Of a stretch of 64,000 nucleotides of DNA, positions 26,520 through 35,766 are shown piece after piece. Source of the DNA: Romboutsia sedimentorum (lineage in GTDB: Bacteria; Bacillota; Clostridia; Peptostreptococcales; Peptostreptococcaceae); NCBI RefSeq assembly GCF_030131845.1, contig NZ_JASKYM010000001.1, forward strand, positions 186,001 to 250,000, given 5' to 3'. Position numbers and translations under genes: made by a program. The stretch's first letter is position 1, and each line of letters opens with the position of its first letter. Under the pieces are notes generated by a model. The model ran no database searches. It saw nothing but the letters and a program-made list of their open reading frames with translations, and was not told the DNA's origin.

Positions 26520-26547
26520 GTATAAAAAAAAAGAAAGAGGTATCATT

Positions 26548-27801
26548 ATGAAAAAAAATCTAGACATTATTATTATTGGTTTCGCATTATTTTCAGTGTT
26601 CTTTGGTGCAGGAAATTTAATATTTCCTCCATACATAGGAGCAACATCTGGTAGCGGTTGGTTAATAAGCTTTTTAGGATTCGCTATCGCAGATATCGGT
26701 ATGATTCTTTTATCTATTAACGCTGTTGCAAAGGCTGGTTCTTACCAAGAAGTTGTAGGAAGAGCTGGTAAAAAATTCGGACTTACTTTAGAAGTTATTA
26801 TGATGCTTTGTTTGGGCCCAATTCTTGTTATTCCAAGAACTAGTGCAACAACTTTTGAAATGAGTATTAATCCATTGTTTCCTTCAGTAAACCCTGTTAT
26901 ATTCTCTATTTTATTCTTTGGTTTAACTCTTATTTTAACTATAAGACCAACTAAAGTCATGGATATTATTGGTAAATTTTTAACTCCAGTGCTTTTAATT
27001 GCATTATTTGTATTAATAGGCAAAGGAATACTTTCTCCAATAGGCGAATTGATTCCAGTTACTGATTCACAGAGCTTATTCTCAACTGGACTTACTCAAG
27101 GATACCAAACTATGGATGCCCTTGGATCAGGTGGAGTTACTGCACTTATTATGACTTCGTTCTTAGCTAAAGGCTACAAAAATAAAAAAGAAGTTGCAAG
27201 CCTTACAGTAAAAGCATCTCTAGTTGCAGGTATTGGTCTTGTGTTAGTATACGGTGGTCTTGCATACTTAGGAGCTACTGTTTCTACTATTTACGATGCT
27301 AATGTCTCTCAAACTGCACTATTAGTTAATATAACTAAGCAATTATTGGGTCATACAGGATCAGTTTTATTAAGTATAATTGTTGCTTTTGCTTGTCTTA
27401 CTACAGCTGTGGGTTTAACTTCAATTACTGCTAAGTACTTTGAAGATGTTACTAACAAAAAAATTAAATACCAACATTTAGTTATACTAATTTGTGTATT
27501 TAGTTCTATCGTTTCTAATTTAGGAGTTGATAAAATAATTTCTATAGCAGCTCCTATATTAACAGTTTTATACCCTGTATGTATTGTTTTAGTTTTGATG
27601 GCATCTTTCAAAAATATATTTACTAAAAATTCTACTTACAAGGGTGCTGCTTATGCTACTTTAGTAATAAGCATACTTACTGTTATTGATAGCTTAGGTG
27701 TTAATATAAGTTTAATACACACTCTTCCTTTTGATAGCTTAGGATTCAACTGGATAGTACCAGCTATATTAGGAGGTATTATAGGTACACTTATTTTTTA
27801 A
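26548..27801 (+). CDS. brnQ: Branched-chain amino acid:cation symporter
   Basis: This is a 417-residue membrane protein. The ATG at 26548 has AAAGAGG upstream, and an in-frame TTG at 26509 lies within the terminator T-run and is rejected. BrnQ/LIVCS features include IIIGFALFSVFFGAGNLIFP at the first helix, PRTSATTFEM near residue 105 and QGYQTMDALGSGG. The protein imports Leu, Ile and Val with Na+ or H+. It is expressed behind a leader-peptide attenuator, so supply of these amino acids should govern transcription. Confidence 0.95.
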   Translation: MKKNLDIIIIGFALFSVFFGAGNLIFPPYIGATSGSGWLISFLGFAIADIGMILLSINAVAKAGSYQEVVGRAGKKFGLTLEVIMMLCLGPILVIPRTSATTFEMSINPLFPSVNPVIFSILFFGLTLILTIRPTKVMDIIGKFLTPVLLIALFVLIGKGILSPIGELIPVTDSQSLFSTGLTQGYQTMDALGSGGVTALIMTSFLAKGYKNKKEVASLTVKASLVAGIGLVLVYGGLAYLGATVSTIYDANVSQTALLVNITKQLLGHTGSVLLSIIVAFACLTTAVGLTSITAKYFEDVTNKKIKYQHLVILICVFSSIVSNLGVDKIISIAAPILTVLYPVCIVLVLMASFKNIFTKNSTYKGAAYATLVISILTVIDSLGVNISLIHTLPFDSLGFNWIVPAILGGIIGTLIF

Positions 27802-27848
27802 AAAAATTCTTTAGTTTTAAATAAAAAAGTTCAATAAAATTTCTAATA

Positions 27849-27900
27849 AAAATAGTGTAGATAAATTTATTAATTCTAATTTATCTACACTATTTTTTAA
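27849..27900. terminator. Bidirectional terminator
   Basis: A 17-bp stem, AATAGTGTAGATAAATT with its complement, and a 10-nt loop separate the converging brnQ and tetR genes. Confidence 0.85.
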
Positions 27901-27902
27901 TA

Positions 27903-28547
27903 TTAAGTTAAAGCTTTTTTTATACACTGTATAACAATTTTTTTTTCATATTCATCGTCCCAGCTAAGTTCTGGATATAACACAAATCTTGGCACCAAAT
28001 AACCAAATAAATTAGTTATTATGATACGAAAAATAGTGCTAGAAGGGATATCTATTATTTCTCCTTTTTGCTTAAACAGATTAATTGTTTTTTCAAAGCT
28101 AGGATAAACATTTTCTAAAAATAAAGATTTAATATCCTCTCTAACGTCTTCTTGAGCTGTAATCTCTTGTATTAAAACCTTTATAAGAGGGGTTTCTTGT
28201 TTTGCAAATTCAATTCGATCTTCTATAATACAATTTAAAAATGTATCAAAATTTATATAATCTTTAGCTATTACTTCTTCTACAAAACTTTTAGCTATAA
28301 TATCTCCAATAAACCTCATATAAGAAGGACGCACAATAGCATTTAGTAAGTCTTTTTTGGTTTTGTATTGACGAAATATAGTTCCTTCTGCAACCCCTGC
28401 CCTTTTCGCTATTTCTGCTGTTGATACTTTTTCATATCCTTTTTCACTAATGAGCTCTACTGCTGCAATCAAAATATTTTGTTGCTTTAAAGTAAGTTTT
28501 TGCTCATTATTGCTATCTTCTATAATATATTTCATCCATTCTTTCAA
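27903..28547 (-). CDS. TetR-family regulator of the adjacent ABC exporter
   Basis: This 214-residue protein starts at TTG with GAGGAA upstream. The N-terminal helix-turn-helix (about residues 20-68) contains YEKVSTAEIAKRAGVAEGTI and FRQYKTKKDLL. The C-terminal ligand domain is unrecognised. It is the third gene behind an ABC ATPase and permease, so it is transcribed with what it probably represses. A palindrome at the operon promoter is the likely operator. Confidence 0.88.
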   Translation of the reverse strand: MKEWMKYIIEDSNNEQKLTLKQQNILIAAVELISEKGYEKVSTAEIAKRAGVAEGTIFRQYKTKKDLLNAIVRPSYMRFIGDIIAKSFVEEVIAKDYINFDTFLNCIIEDRIEFAKQETPLIKVLIQEITAQEDVREDIKSLFLENVYPSFEKTINLFKQKGEIIDIPSSTIFRIIITNLFGYLVPRFVLYPELSWDDEYEKKIVIQCIKKALT

Positions 28548-28561
28548 TTTAATTCCTCACC

Positions 28562-29590
28562 TTACCATATTCTATGTTTCTTAAGTGCTAGTATGTTTAA
28601 AATAGCAAATACTACTGTGAATGTCAACAATATGCCCAGACTTGGCAGTATATCCATAAATGATGCTCCACATATCATAACATCGTTAAGTGCTTTAGAT
28701 GCATAAGTTAGTGGCATAAATTTTGATATCCATTGTAGAGGTTCTACCATTGTTCTTACTGAAAACAATCCACATAAAAATACTTGTGGTAATATAACTA
28801 GTGGTATAAATTGTATCATTTGTAATTCATTATTTGCATAAGATGATAAAAACATTCCAAGGCTAAGTGCGCATAATGCAATTATCACAGTAATTAATAA
28901 AATCAAACCTATCTCACCAGCACTATATATATCTAGCACCCAAATACTGTATGCAGATATTATCGTTGATTGGAAAATAGTGAAAATCCCAAAACCTATC
29001 AAATATCCTAGTACTATTTCATATCTTTTTATAGGAGTTGCTAAAAGCCTTTCTAAAGTTCCAGTTGTACGCTCACGTAAAAAACTTACGCCTGAAATTA
29101 AAAATACAAAGAAAAATATGAAAAGCCCTATTAACACAGGTCCTATATAATCTATAGTTTCCATATCATCACTGCCATAGTAATTATCTATGTTTAATTT
29201 TGGTGCATTAGCTTGATTTGGCATTTTTTTACTTATAGCACCTTTTATAACATTTAAAACCTTCATATTCATTGAACTGTCTGATCCATTAACAATAACA
29301 TTTATATCATTATTATCATTTTGTATATAAGCATCTAATTCTTGATTTTTAAATTTGGTTTTAGCTTCTTCTTTAGTGATTATAAATATATTTTCTTCTT
29401 TTTGTAGTGAACTTAAAGTTTTTTGTATGTTTTCATTTTCAACCCCTATATCTAGTTTTGCATCTTGTTCACTAAATACATAATTCATAAGAGTTAAAAT
29501 AAGTATAGGAGCCAAAATAAGTAATGCTAGAGTTCTTTTATCTCTAAAAAACTGTCTTATGATTCTAGTTATAATTGCATTAATTCTCAT
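28562..29590 (-). CDS. ABC-2 type permease
   Basis: This 342-residue protein has the YhgE/ABC2_membrane_3 plan: a first helix at about 22-40, an external domain to about 155, then five helices, with SFLRERTTGTLERLLATPIKRYE near residue 168. It overlaps the ATPase gene by 11 bases. It should form a drug or lipid exporter with that ATPase. TetR control fits a toxic-compound efflux role, but the substrate is unknown. Confidence 0.9.
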   Translation of the reverse strand: MRINAIITRIIRQFFRDKRTLALLILAPILILTLMNYVFSEQDAKLDIGVENENIQKTLSSLQKEENIFIITKEEAKTKFKNQELDAYIQNDNNDINVIVNGSDSSMNMKVLNVIKGAISKKMPNQANAPKLNIDNYYGSDDMETIDYIGPVLIGLFIFFFVFLISGVSFLRERTTGTLERLLATPIKRYEIVLGYLIGFGIFTIFQSTIISAYSIWVLDIYSAGEIGLILLITVIIALCALSLGMFLSSYANNELQMIQFIPLVILPQVFLCGLFSVRTMVEPLQWISKFMPLTYASKALNDVMICGASFMDILPSLGILLTFTVVFAILNILALKKHRIW

Positions 29591-30314
29591 CTTTATCTCC
29601 TCCTAATTTTAAAAACACTTCTTCTAAGTCATTACAATTGTATTCTTTTATTAAATCATTTGGCTTTCCAAGTGATATGCAATTCCCATCTCTTAACATA
29701 GCCACTCTATCACATTTCATAGCTTCATCCATAACATGAGTTGTTATTATTATGCTTACTCCAGAATTTCTAAGATTTTCCAATTCTAACCATATTTGTT
29801 TTCTAAGTACTGGGTCCATCCCTACTGTTGGCTCATCTAATACTAATATCTTAGGAGAATTTACTAATGATATAGCTAAAGATAATCTACGTTTCATACC
29901 TCCTGAAAATGTACTTACAATTTTTTTTGCATGTTCATTTAGATTTACTACTTCAAGCGCTTCGTTTATCTTTTTGATGCATTCTTTTTTAGGGATTTTA
30001 TATAACTGGCAATAAAATTTCATATTTTCTTCACAAGTCAAATCTGTATATAAAGCGTCTGCCTGAGCTGTATACCCTATACTCTCTATTGTTTTTAAAT
30101 CAGGAACTTTATTCCCCATTATTTCTATTTTTCCACTATTTGGATATTCCATTCCCATAAGAAGTCTAATTAATGTAGTTTTACCTGATCCTGAAGGTCC
30201 TAGCAGTCCAAATATCTCTCCTTTTATAACGTCAAAAGATATATTATTTAATATCTTTTGTTTTTTATAAGATTTACATATATTTTCAATGTGGATACAA
30301 TTTTCTGTAGACAT
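29580..30314 (-). CDS. ABC transporter ATPase (drug-exporter type)
   Basis: The 244-residue product is read from the ATG at 30314 behind AAGGAGATG. An open frame extends 90 bases further through the promoter and operator and is rejected. Walker A is GPSGSGKTTL, signature FSGGMKRRLSL, Walker B ILVLDEPTVGMD and switch His TTHVMDEA. It powers the adjacent ABC-2 permease. Confidence 0.92.
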   Translation of the reverse strand: MSTENCIHIENICKSYKKQKILNNISFDVIKGEIFGLLGPSGSGKTTLIRLLMGMEYPNSGKIEIMGNKVPDLKTIESIGYTAQADALYTDLTCEENMKFYCQLYKIPKKECIKKINEALEVVNLNEHAKKIVSTFSGGMKRRLSLAISLVNSPKILVLDEPTVGMDPVLRKQIWLELENLRNSGVSIIITTHVMDEAMKCDRVAMLRDGNCISLGKPNDLIKEYNCNDLEEVFLKLGGDKDEN

Positions 30315-30336
30315 GTTTTCATCTCCTTTTAATATT

Positions 30337-30386
30337 AGTGAGTGATTACTCACTTTAATTTTATTACCATTAATTATACTTGTCAA
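30337..30386 (-). promoter_or_regulatory. Promoter and TetR operator of the exporter operon
   Basis: Leftward TTGACA (30381-30386), a 17-bp spacer and TAAAAT (30358-30363). The palindrome AGTGAGT-GATT-ACTCACT at 30337-30354 covers the transcription start. Arms of this form are typical of TetR-family operators, so repression by the third gene's product is likely. Confidence 0.75.
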
Positions 30387-30515
30387 TAAAAATAAAATGA
30401 ACATCTTATGTTCTTTATTAATACTATGTAATGCGCTGATTTTAGGAAGTATAATTTATTTGGTCTTGTACCTTATCATAAACAAGAATTTTCAAATAAA
30501 AATTTCATTAAAAAT

Positions 30516-30545
30516 AAGGTGTCGTAATTTACGACACCTTACTAT
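30516..30545 (-). terminator. Terminator of the GntR-ABC operon
   Basis: AAGGTGTCGT/ACGACACCTT with a 5-nt loop lies 20 bases past the stop at 30559, followed on the leftward strand by ATTTTT. Confidence 0.85.
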
Positions 30546-30558
30546 ATGTTTATATACA

Positions 30559-31791
30559 CTATATTTCTTCTTTTACTATGTTTACATCTACACCATAACC
30601 TACTTCTTCATATACTTTCCCTGTATATAAAGTTTCTTTAGTTTTTTCATCTATTACATGTACATACTGTGTAGATACTCGAGGTGAATTAATTTTATCA
30701 TCATCTGAAAATCCTCGAGTAATCAAATAAATTTTATTATTAGCTACTTTTACTTTCGCTACATTATTTATAAAAGATGACTGCTCATTTTTTAATGTAT
30801 CATTAGATAATATCTTTTTAGTGTCTAAATCCATAGTTAACTTATATATATCTGTACCTTCTTTTTTGTCATGATCATAACTCATAAAGCTAACTTTATT
30901 ACCATCTATACAATAATCGTCTAAGGAACTTTGATTTTTAATAGATGTTGGTATTTCTGTGATATTAATTTTGTTTGTCTTTAAATCATATTCTACTAAA
31001 TCATATTTTGTTTCGTATTTTTTATTTTCAAGTTCATTATATCTATTCATTGTCATATATACTTTATCTTTATGTGAGAAAGCTATATTTCCTCTAGATG
31101 CTAGTTTTTCTTTATTACTCATTTTTTGACTAAAAACTTGCTCACTGCTTTCATTTTCTAAGTTAAGTTTATATACATTAATTAAACATTCTTTACTAGC
31201 AGATATTTGCTCTTCTTCTTTACTAAAATAATTTGGCTGCATATCTATACTAACTACTAAATATAAATTTCCTTGATATTTTATAGCTACTGAATTATAA
31301 GATGTATCACTATCACCTTTGATAGGAGCTTTTATAGGTATTTTATAAGATGTTATTTTATCAGTTTGTAAATTTTTATCTTTTACATATGCCATATATT
31401 GATGTTGTACTACACTTGAATAATCATCATAATTCTCATTTAGGAATCCATATCCTTTGCTTTTATCATCTTCATATGTTGGTTGTTGATAATTTACATT
31501 TTTTAATAAATCTCTGTTTTTTATATTTTCAGTTGTTGAAGGAAGCGAAGGTGGAAGTTCTTTTGCATAATTATCTATCTCTAAATTATCTTTTGATATT
31601 TTTACTAATTTAGTTTTATACATACCTTCAGGTTCTTGATATACTATATTCATACCTTCTAGAGCTTGTCTATTTCCTTTTATATCAACAATTTTTTGAT
31701 TACTTTTATTGCTTATTCCTAAATATATAGAAGTAGTAGCTATCAACCCTATAGTTAATACTAATACTGTTTTTGATAATCTTTTATTCAT
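30559..31791 (-). CDS. Membrane-anchored extracellular protein of unknown family
   Basis: This is a 410-residue protein. The ATG at 31791 has AAGGGGGGAA upstream. A signal-anchor helix at residues 8-25 has no lipobox. The rest is hydrophilic with recurring strand-turn segments (GNLYLVVSIDM, DKVYMTMNRYN, NKIYLITRG), suggesting a beta-propeller-like fold. It ends the operon GntR-ATPase-permease and so may be an extracellular accessory of that exporter, in the place where ytr-type operons also carry extra membrane proteins. I recognise no named family. Confidence 0.7.
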   Translation of the reverse strand: MNKRLSKTVLVLTIGLIATTSIYLGISNKSNQKIVDIKGNRQALEGMNIVYQEPEGMYKTKLVKISKDNLEIDNYAKELPPSLPSTTENIKNRDLLKNVNYQQPTYEDDKSKGYGFLNENYDDYSSVVQHQYMAYVKDKNLQTDKITSYKIPIKAPIKGDSDTSYNSVAIKYQGNLYLVVSIDMQPNYFSKEEEQISASKECLINVYKLNLENESSEQVFSQKMSNKEKLASRGNIAFSHKDKVYMTMNRYNELENKKYETKYDLVEYDLKTNKINITEIPTSIKNQSSLDDYCIDGNKVSFMSYDHDKKEGTDIYKLTMDLDTKKILSNDTLKNEQSSFINNVAKVKVANNKIYLITRGFSDDDKINSPRVSTQYVHVIDEKTKETLYTGKVYEEVGYGVDVNIVKEEI

Positions 31792-31806
31792 CAACGTTCC
31801 CCCCTT

Positions 31807-32616
31807 TTACAAATGTATTTTCTTATTTATAAGATAATAAGATAATGTTGTTGATATTGTAAATAATGCTATATAGTAAATGCTATGTAAAACTAATATT
31901 TTATCGCTATAACCTGCATATCGAATTAGAAATACATAAATTAATATAGAAGCTAGCGTGTATATTATTGCAAGTATCATTCCTTTTATTTTAAAAGATC
32001 TTTGTATCATTACTGCTGTAAATATAACTAGCACTGCTAATATGACACCAATTACATCTACCATTATAAAGTCTAATAAATACGGCTGTATTAAATGTCT
32101 TGGTCGTAAATGTAATATTATATATTTAATTTGATACATATCTATATTACATAGCATTTTTATTATATTTGCTTCAATAATCCACGATAATATCTGTGTC
32201 ATAATCACTCCATATATCATAACTACTATAGTTATAGCTTTTGATATGTATATTGCAAATTTGTTATTTGGTAGCATAAATAATGTGTATGCAGTTTTAT
32301 TTTTACCTACAAAATCTCTATACCAAATCACAATACAATATATTAAACAAAACATAACTGCTATACCTAGTATAATTGTAGTAAATAAATATATATCGCC
32401 AATTCCACCTTCCCATAATCCATTTTTTACTAATGATGATTTTAATAATTCCATACTCGCTTTTGCTTTTGCTTTTGATGCTGCAATGTTTACTTGCCTA
32501 TGTAATTGTTTTGCTACAATACCTATATTTCCAACTAATAACAGACCTAATAGTGTAAAATATAATTTGTATATTCTTTTAAATTCTATGTTATATAAAG
32601 TTAATATTTTATTCAC
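31807..32616 (-). CDS. ABC-2 type permease subunit
   Basis: This 269-residue membrane protein has about six helices: one at about 15-32, a loop, then a cluster beginning near residue 78. It starts at a GTG overlapping the ATPase stop by 8 bases. The gene order GntR-ATPase-permease matches the YtrA-type arrangement linked in Bacillus to cell-wall antibiotic response. Substrate unknown. Confidence 0.82.
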   Translation of the reverse strand: MNKILTLYNIEFKRIYKLYFTLLGLLLVGNIGIVAKQLHRQVNIAASKAKAKASMELLKSSLVKNGLWEGGIGDIYLFTTIILGIAVMFCLIYCIVIWYRDFVGKNKTAYTLFMLPNNKFAIYISKAITIVVMIYGVIMTQILSWIIEANIIKMLCNIDMYQIKYIILHLRPRHLIQPYLLDFIMVDVIGVILAVLVIFTAVMIQRSFKIKGMILAIIYTLASILIYVFLIRYAGYSDKILVLHSIYYIALFTISTTLSYYLINKKIHL

Positions 32617-33301
32617 CCCTATATACCTCCCTCATCTTATCAATTATAGACTTACCTTCATTTTCACGAGTTTCTTCAGCATTAAACTCAAATGCTATTT
32701 TCCCGTTGTCTATAACAATTACATCATCTACTATCATTTCTATTTCTGCTATTTCATGAGTAGTTATAACTATACTTTGCTCATCATTCATATATTTTGC
32801 CATAACCCCTATAAATTCTTCTCTTTTAAATATGTCAATTCCTGAGAATGGCTCATCTAATAATGTATATTTTGCATTTTGCGCAAAACCTAATATTATC
32901 TTAACCCTAGCTTTGTTTCCCTTAGATAAACTAGATATAAGTCTATCATCACTTAAATTAAATATTTCAAGCATTTCATAGGCTTTTTCATCATCCCAAT
33001 TTACATAAAATTCTTTCATAAATTCAAAGCTTTCTTTTATAGTAAGCTGTGGAAAATAGCTATCTATATCAGGAACAAATGCTAGTTTATTATAAGTTTT
33101 AGAACTTAATTTTTCATTGTCTATAAGTATTTCGCCCTTATCAACTCTTATAAGACCAGCTATAGCTTTTAATGTAGTTGACTTTCCAACTCCGTTTATT
33201 CCTAGTATGCAAGTTATTTTGCCTTCTTTTATATTAAAAGATATATCATCAAGAGCTTTAATCTTTTTATATTTTTTCACCACATTTTTTACTTCTATCA
33301 C
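32609..33301 (-). CDS. ABC transporter ATPase, YtrB-like
   Basis: This 230-residue protein has Walker A GINGVGKSTTL, signature LSKGNKARVKI, Walker B YTLLDEPFSGID and TTHEIAEIE. The LSKGNKAR signature is typical of GntR-linked exporters. The start is GTG with AGGGGGATG upstream. It lies 12 bases after the regulator gene. Confidence 0.9.
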   Translation of the reverse strand: MIEVKNVVKKYKKIKALDDISFNIKEGKITCILGINGVGKSTTLKAIAGLIRVDKGEILIDNEKLSSKTYNKLAFVPDIDSYFPQLTIKESFEFMKEFYVNWDDEKAYEMLEIFNLSDDRLISSLSKGNKARVKIILGFAQNAKYTLLDEPFSGIDIFKREEFIGVMAKYMNDEQSIVITTHEIAEIEMIVDDVIVIDNGKIAFEFNAEETRENEGKSIIDKMREVYRGE

Positions 33302-33313
33302 ACTTTCATCCCC

Positions 33314-33670
33314 CTAATATCTATCATTTATTATTTGTACAAGTTCTTCTTTTTCAACATTTATAGCTTTCATATTTTCTATAAAGTCTTTTAAAGATTC
33401 ATCTATAAGATCATGTCTTACTTTTTTTATTATTTTTTCATCAGATGTTATAGTGCTTTGATAGCTCCTAGCTGTATTTATAATCCCCATATCTTCCATC
33501 TCCTTATATGCCTTTTGTACTGTATTTGGATTTACTTTTATTTTTACTGCCATTTCTCTTCTAGAGGGAATAACATCCCCTGGGTTTAAATTACCTATTA
33601 CTATTTGTTGTTTTACATATTTTACTATTTGAAGATATACTGGTTCTTTTTCGTTTGCTGTAAAGTTCAT
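33314..33670 (-). CDS. GntR-family regulator, YtrA type
   Basis: This 118-residue protein has a winged helix at residues 10-75 (YLQIVKYVKQQIVIGNLNPGD, SRREMAVKIKVNPNTVQKAY) and only a short C-terminal dimer helix, as in the YtrA subfamily. CGGAGGTGG precedes the ATG. It heads its own ABC operon and should repress it. Confidence 0.9.
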   Translation of the reverse strand: MNFTANEKEPVYLQIVKYVKQQIVIGNLNPGDVIPSRREMAVKIKVNPNTVQKAYKEMEDMGIINTARSYQSTITSDEKIIKKVRHDLIDESLKDFIENMKAINVEKEELVQIINDRY

Positions 33671-33690
33671 TTAACCACCTCCGTATCACC

Positions 33691-33750
33691 GTATTATATC
33701 AGTAGTACACCTTATATCTGTATTATATACATAGTACGGTTGTAAATCAA
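33691..33750 (-). promoter_or_regulatory. Promoter and paired operators of the ytr-like operon
   Basis: Leftward TTGATT (33745-33750), a 17-bp spacer and TATAAT (33722-33727). Two similar 18-bp partial palindromes, GTACTA-N6-ATAATAC type, lie at 33720-33737 (over the -10) and 33691-33708 (after the start). They are identical at 15 of 18 bases and spaced 29 bp. They are the likely YtrA-type operators. Confidence 0.7.
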
Positions 33751-33784
33751 GTATATTTTTAAATTTTGTTTATTTAAACTATAA

Positions 33785-33808
33785 ATAGGCAGACTAAAGT
33801 CTACCTAC
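33785..33808 (-). terminator. Terminator after the MFS gene
   Basis: TAGGTAGACT/AGTCTGCCTA forms a short hairpin followed by TTTAT on the leftward strand. Confidence 0.55.
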
Positions 33809-33836
33809 TTACATATTTTAATATAGTTATATGCTT

Positions 33837-35063
33837 TTATTTAACATTTAGCTTTTTAAGAAAAATCATTCCAATTCCTCCTATAAAGCATACAATTGTA
33901 ACTATCATCCATCCTACAAAAATACCACTTGAATCAATAATTTTACCCATTATCATAGGTCCCAGCGCATATCCAGCTCCCGATATCATAGGAATTATAG
34001 CACTAATTCTTCCTCTGTGTGAAGGAGGTGTATTGTTTGCTATAAAAGCAGAACTGTTTATTGCAATTAAAATTTCTCCAATTGTAAGTGAAAATACCGC
34101 TATAAAAAACATAGGCATTATATTTGAAAAACCTAAAACTAAAAAGCACATTCCATATAACATCCCACCTAGCGACATTATATTCAAAGCATTATATTTT
34201 TTAGTTTTATGAGTTAAAAGTGGAGTAGACACAATAACTATAAGTGCATTAAATGCTCCTAGATATCCATAAAACTTAGCTCCATCTCCTCCAAACAGCT
34301 CTCCCATTTGAAGAGGAAGAGAAAATCCCCACTGTGAATATGAAAATTGATATAAAAGCATCATTATTGGAAATAAAATAAGAATAGGTCTTTTAAACAG
34401 TACTTTTATAGTTGAATTTTCTCTATATTCATCTATAACATTATCTTTATCATATTCATTTTTATTATCTTCGTCTATAACCTTATTTTGTTTGGGCTCC
34501 TTTACATATACAATAAATAACACTAAAGCTATTATTGTTGTTATTGCATCCCCTATAAATATTAAAGGCAAATAGTTTTTGTATAAAAATCCACCTAATA
34601 TAGGTCCTATTGAAAAACCTATATTTACACCTAAATATAACAATGAATAAGCTTCTTTTCTATTTCCTTCATGCGTTAAATCTGCATTTAATGCATCATA
34701 AGCAGGCGATGATATTGCATAAAAACACGATGATAGTATCAATATTTTAGCTGTTGTAACCGTAGTTGGTATTATTCCACAAATTATAAGCATCATCGCT
34801 CCTAATACTTGAAATATTATTATAACTTTTCTACGCCCAATACTATCACTTAGCTTTCCACCTAATATCATACACGGGACTTGGCAAACTGCTAATATAG
34901 TAACAAATTGACCCGCCTCATAAGCTGACATACCTATCCTTTGAGTTAATATTAAAGACATCAACGGATGTACAAACGCACCTATGCAATTAACTATTTT
35001 ACCTATAAATAATATATATATTTCTTTAGGCAATCCTTTATATGGACTTAGTAAGTTTTTCAT
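33837..35063 (-). CDS. MFS drug:H+ antiporter-like transporter
   Basis: This 408-residue protein has 12 predicted helices. The MFS motif A is seen as GGKLSDSIGRRKVI (about residues 68-81). A cytoplasmic loop rich in Asp, Asn and Lys (about 190-215) separates the halves. It resembles DHA1 multidrug exporters. GAGGTG precedes the ATG. It is transcribed alone, with no linked regulator. Confidence 0.87.
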   Translation of the reverse strand: MKNLLSPYKGLPKEIYILFIGKIVNCIGAFVHPLMSLILTQRIGMSAYEAGQFVTILAVCQVPCMILGGKLSDSIGRRKVIIIFQVLGAMMLIICGIIPTTVTTAKILILSSCFYAISSPAYDALNADLTHEGNRKEAYSLLYLGVNIGFSIGPILGGFLYKNYLPLIFIGDAITTIIALVLFIVYVKEPKQNKVIDEDNKNEYDKDNVIDEYRENSTIKVLFKRPILILFPIMMLLYQFSYSQWGFSLPLQMGELFGGDGAKFYGYLGAFNALIVIVSTPLLTHKTKKYNALNIMSLGGMLYGMCFLVLGFSNIMPMFFIAVFSLTIGEILIAINSSAFIANNTPPSHRGRISAIIPMISGAGYALGPMIMGKIIDSSGIFVGWMIVTIVCFIGGIGMIFLKKLNVK

Positions 35064-35171
35064 TTATTCACCTCTTCCCCTTTTTTTACATTTTATACCT
35101 ATATTTAATTATAACATTTAATAATTTCGTTTATCATTAAATTTTCAAAATATTCTTTTATTTTCGCTATA

Positions 35172-35207
35172 AAAAAATAGATGATCAATTTTAATCATCT
35201 ATTTTTT
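35172..35207 (-). terminator. Terminator after the 166-aa gene
   Basis: AAAAAATAGATGAT/ATCATCTATTTTTT, a 14-bp stem, lies directly past the stop at 35218 and probably ends the exopolysaccharide transcript. Confidence 0.8.
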
Positions 35208-35217
35208 ATTAAAGTTA

Positions 35218-35718
35218 TTAATTATTTAGTATTATATTTATAATATTAATAATTTTACAGGCTATATTTGCATCTTCTTTACTTAGAATATTCATGTATA
35301 ATCTTAGTTTAGCCCACTTCTCATCAATACTTATTTTTTCATTGTTAATTTTCTCAATACTATTTAATAAATCTAAAACTTCTTGTATTTTTTCTTTTGA
35401 AAGTGTGTTATTATTTTTTATTTCATTTTTAGTACTATTAAACATTATTTTTAAATTAATACTACTAATACTCCTAGATTCATTATAGTCATCTATAAAT
35501 TTATCTCTATGTAGCTTTAATTTATCCATTATATTTTCAAGGTCTTTTTTACTATAGTTCCAAACCCTATCACTGTCACTTCCTATATCTTTTATGCTTC
35601 CTTTATATTTATCAAATAGTTCTTCCACTGCTATTACTATCTCTAAGTAATTATTAATCTTTAATACATCTTCACATCTCTTTATATCTTTGTCTAACAA
35701 TATTAATAAATCGCTCAA
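35218..35718 (-). CDS. Helical protein of unknown function, 166 aa
   Basis: This 166-residue soluble protein is rich in Lys, Asn and Ile and appears almost wholly alpha-helical. Likely coiled-coil segments lie near residues 55-80 (KKDLENIMDKLKLHRDKF) and 100-125. The start is TTG behind GAAGGAT. It lies 48 bases downstream of the glycosidase-like gene on the same strand and before a strong terminator, so it may be the last gene of the exopolysaccharide operon. No family recognised. Confidence 0.65.
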   Translation of the reverse strand: MSDLLILLDKDIKRCEDVLKINNYLEIVIAVEELFDKYKGSIKDIGSDSDRVWNYSKKDLENIMDKLKLHRDKFIDDYNESRSISSINLKIMFNSTKNEIKNNNTLSKEKIQEVLDLLNSIEKINNEKISIDEKWAKLRLYMNILSKEDANIACKIINIINIILNN

Positions 35719-35766
35719 ATTTTATCCTTCTTTCTAAAACACATTCACTCTAAATTTTAATCAAGT

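Noticed and set aside
26353-26547. T-box riboswitch before brnQ
   Set aside because: I see no AGTA/specifier stem or conserved TGGN antiterminator bulge. The leader peptide and alternative pairings explain the region better.
32246-32845. 199-codon open frame on the + strand
   Set aside because: It is antisense to the ABC permease and ATPase genes and shows no family features.
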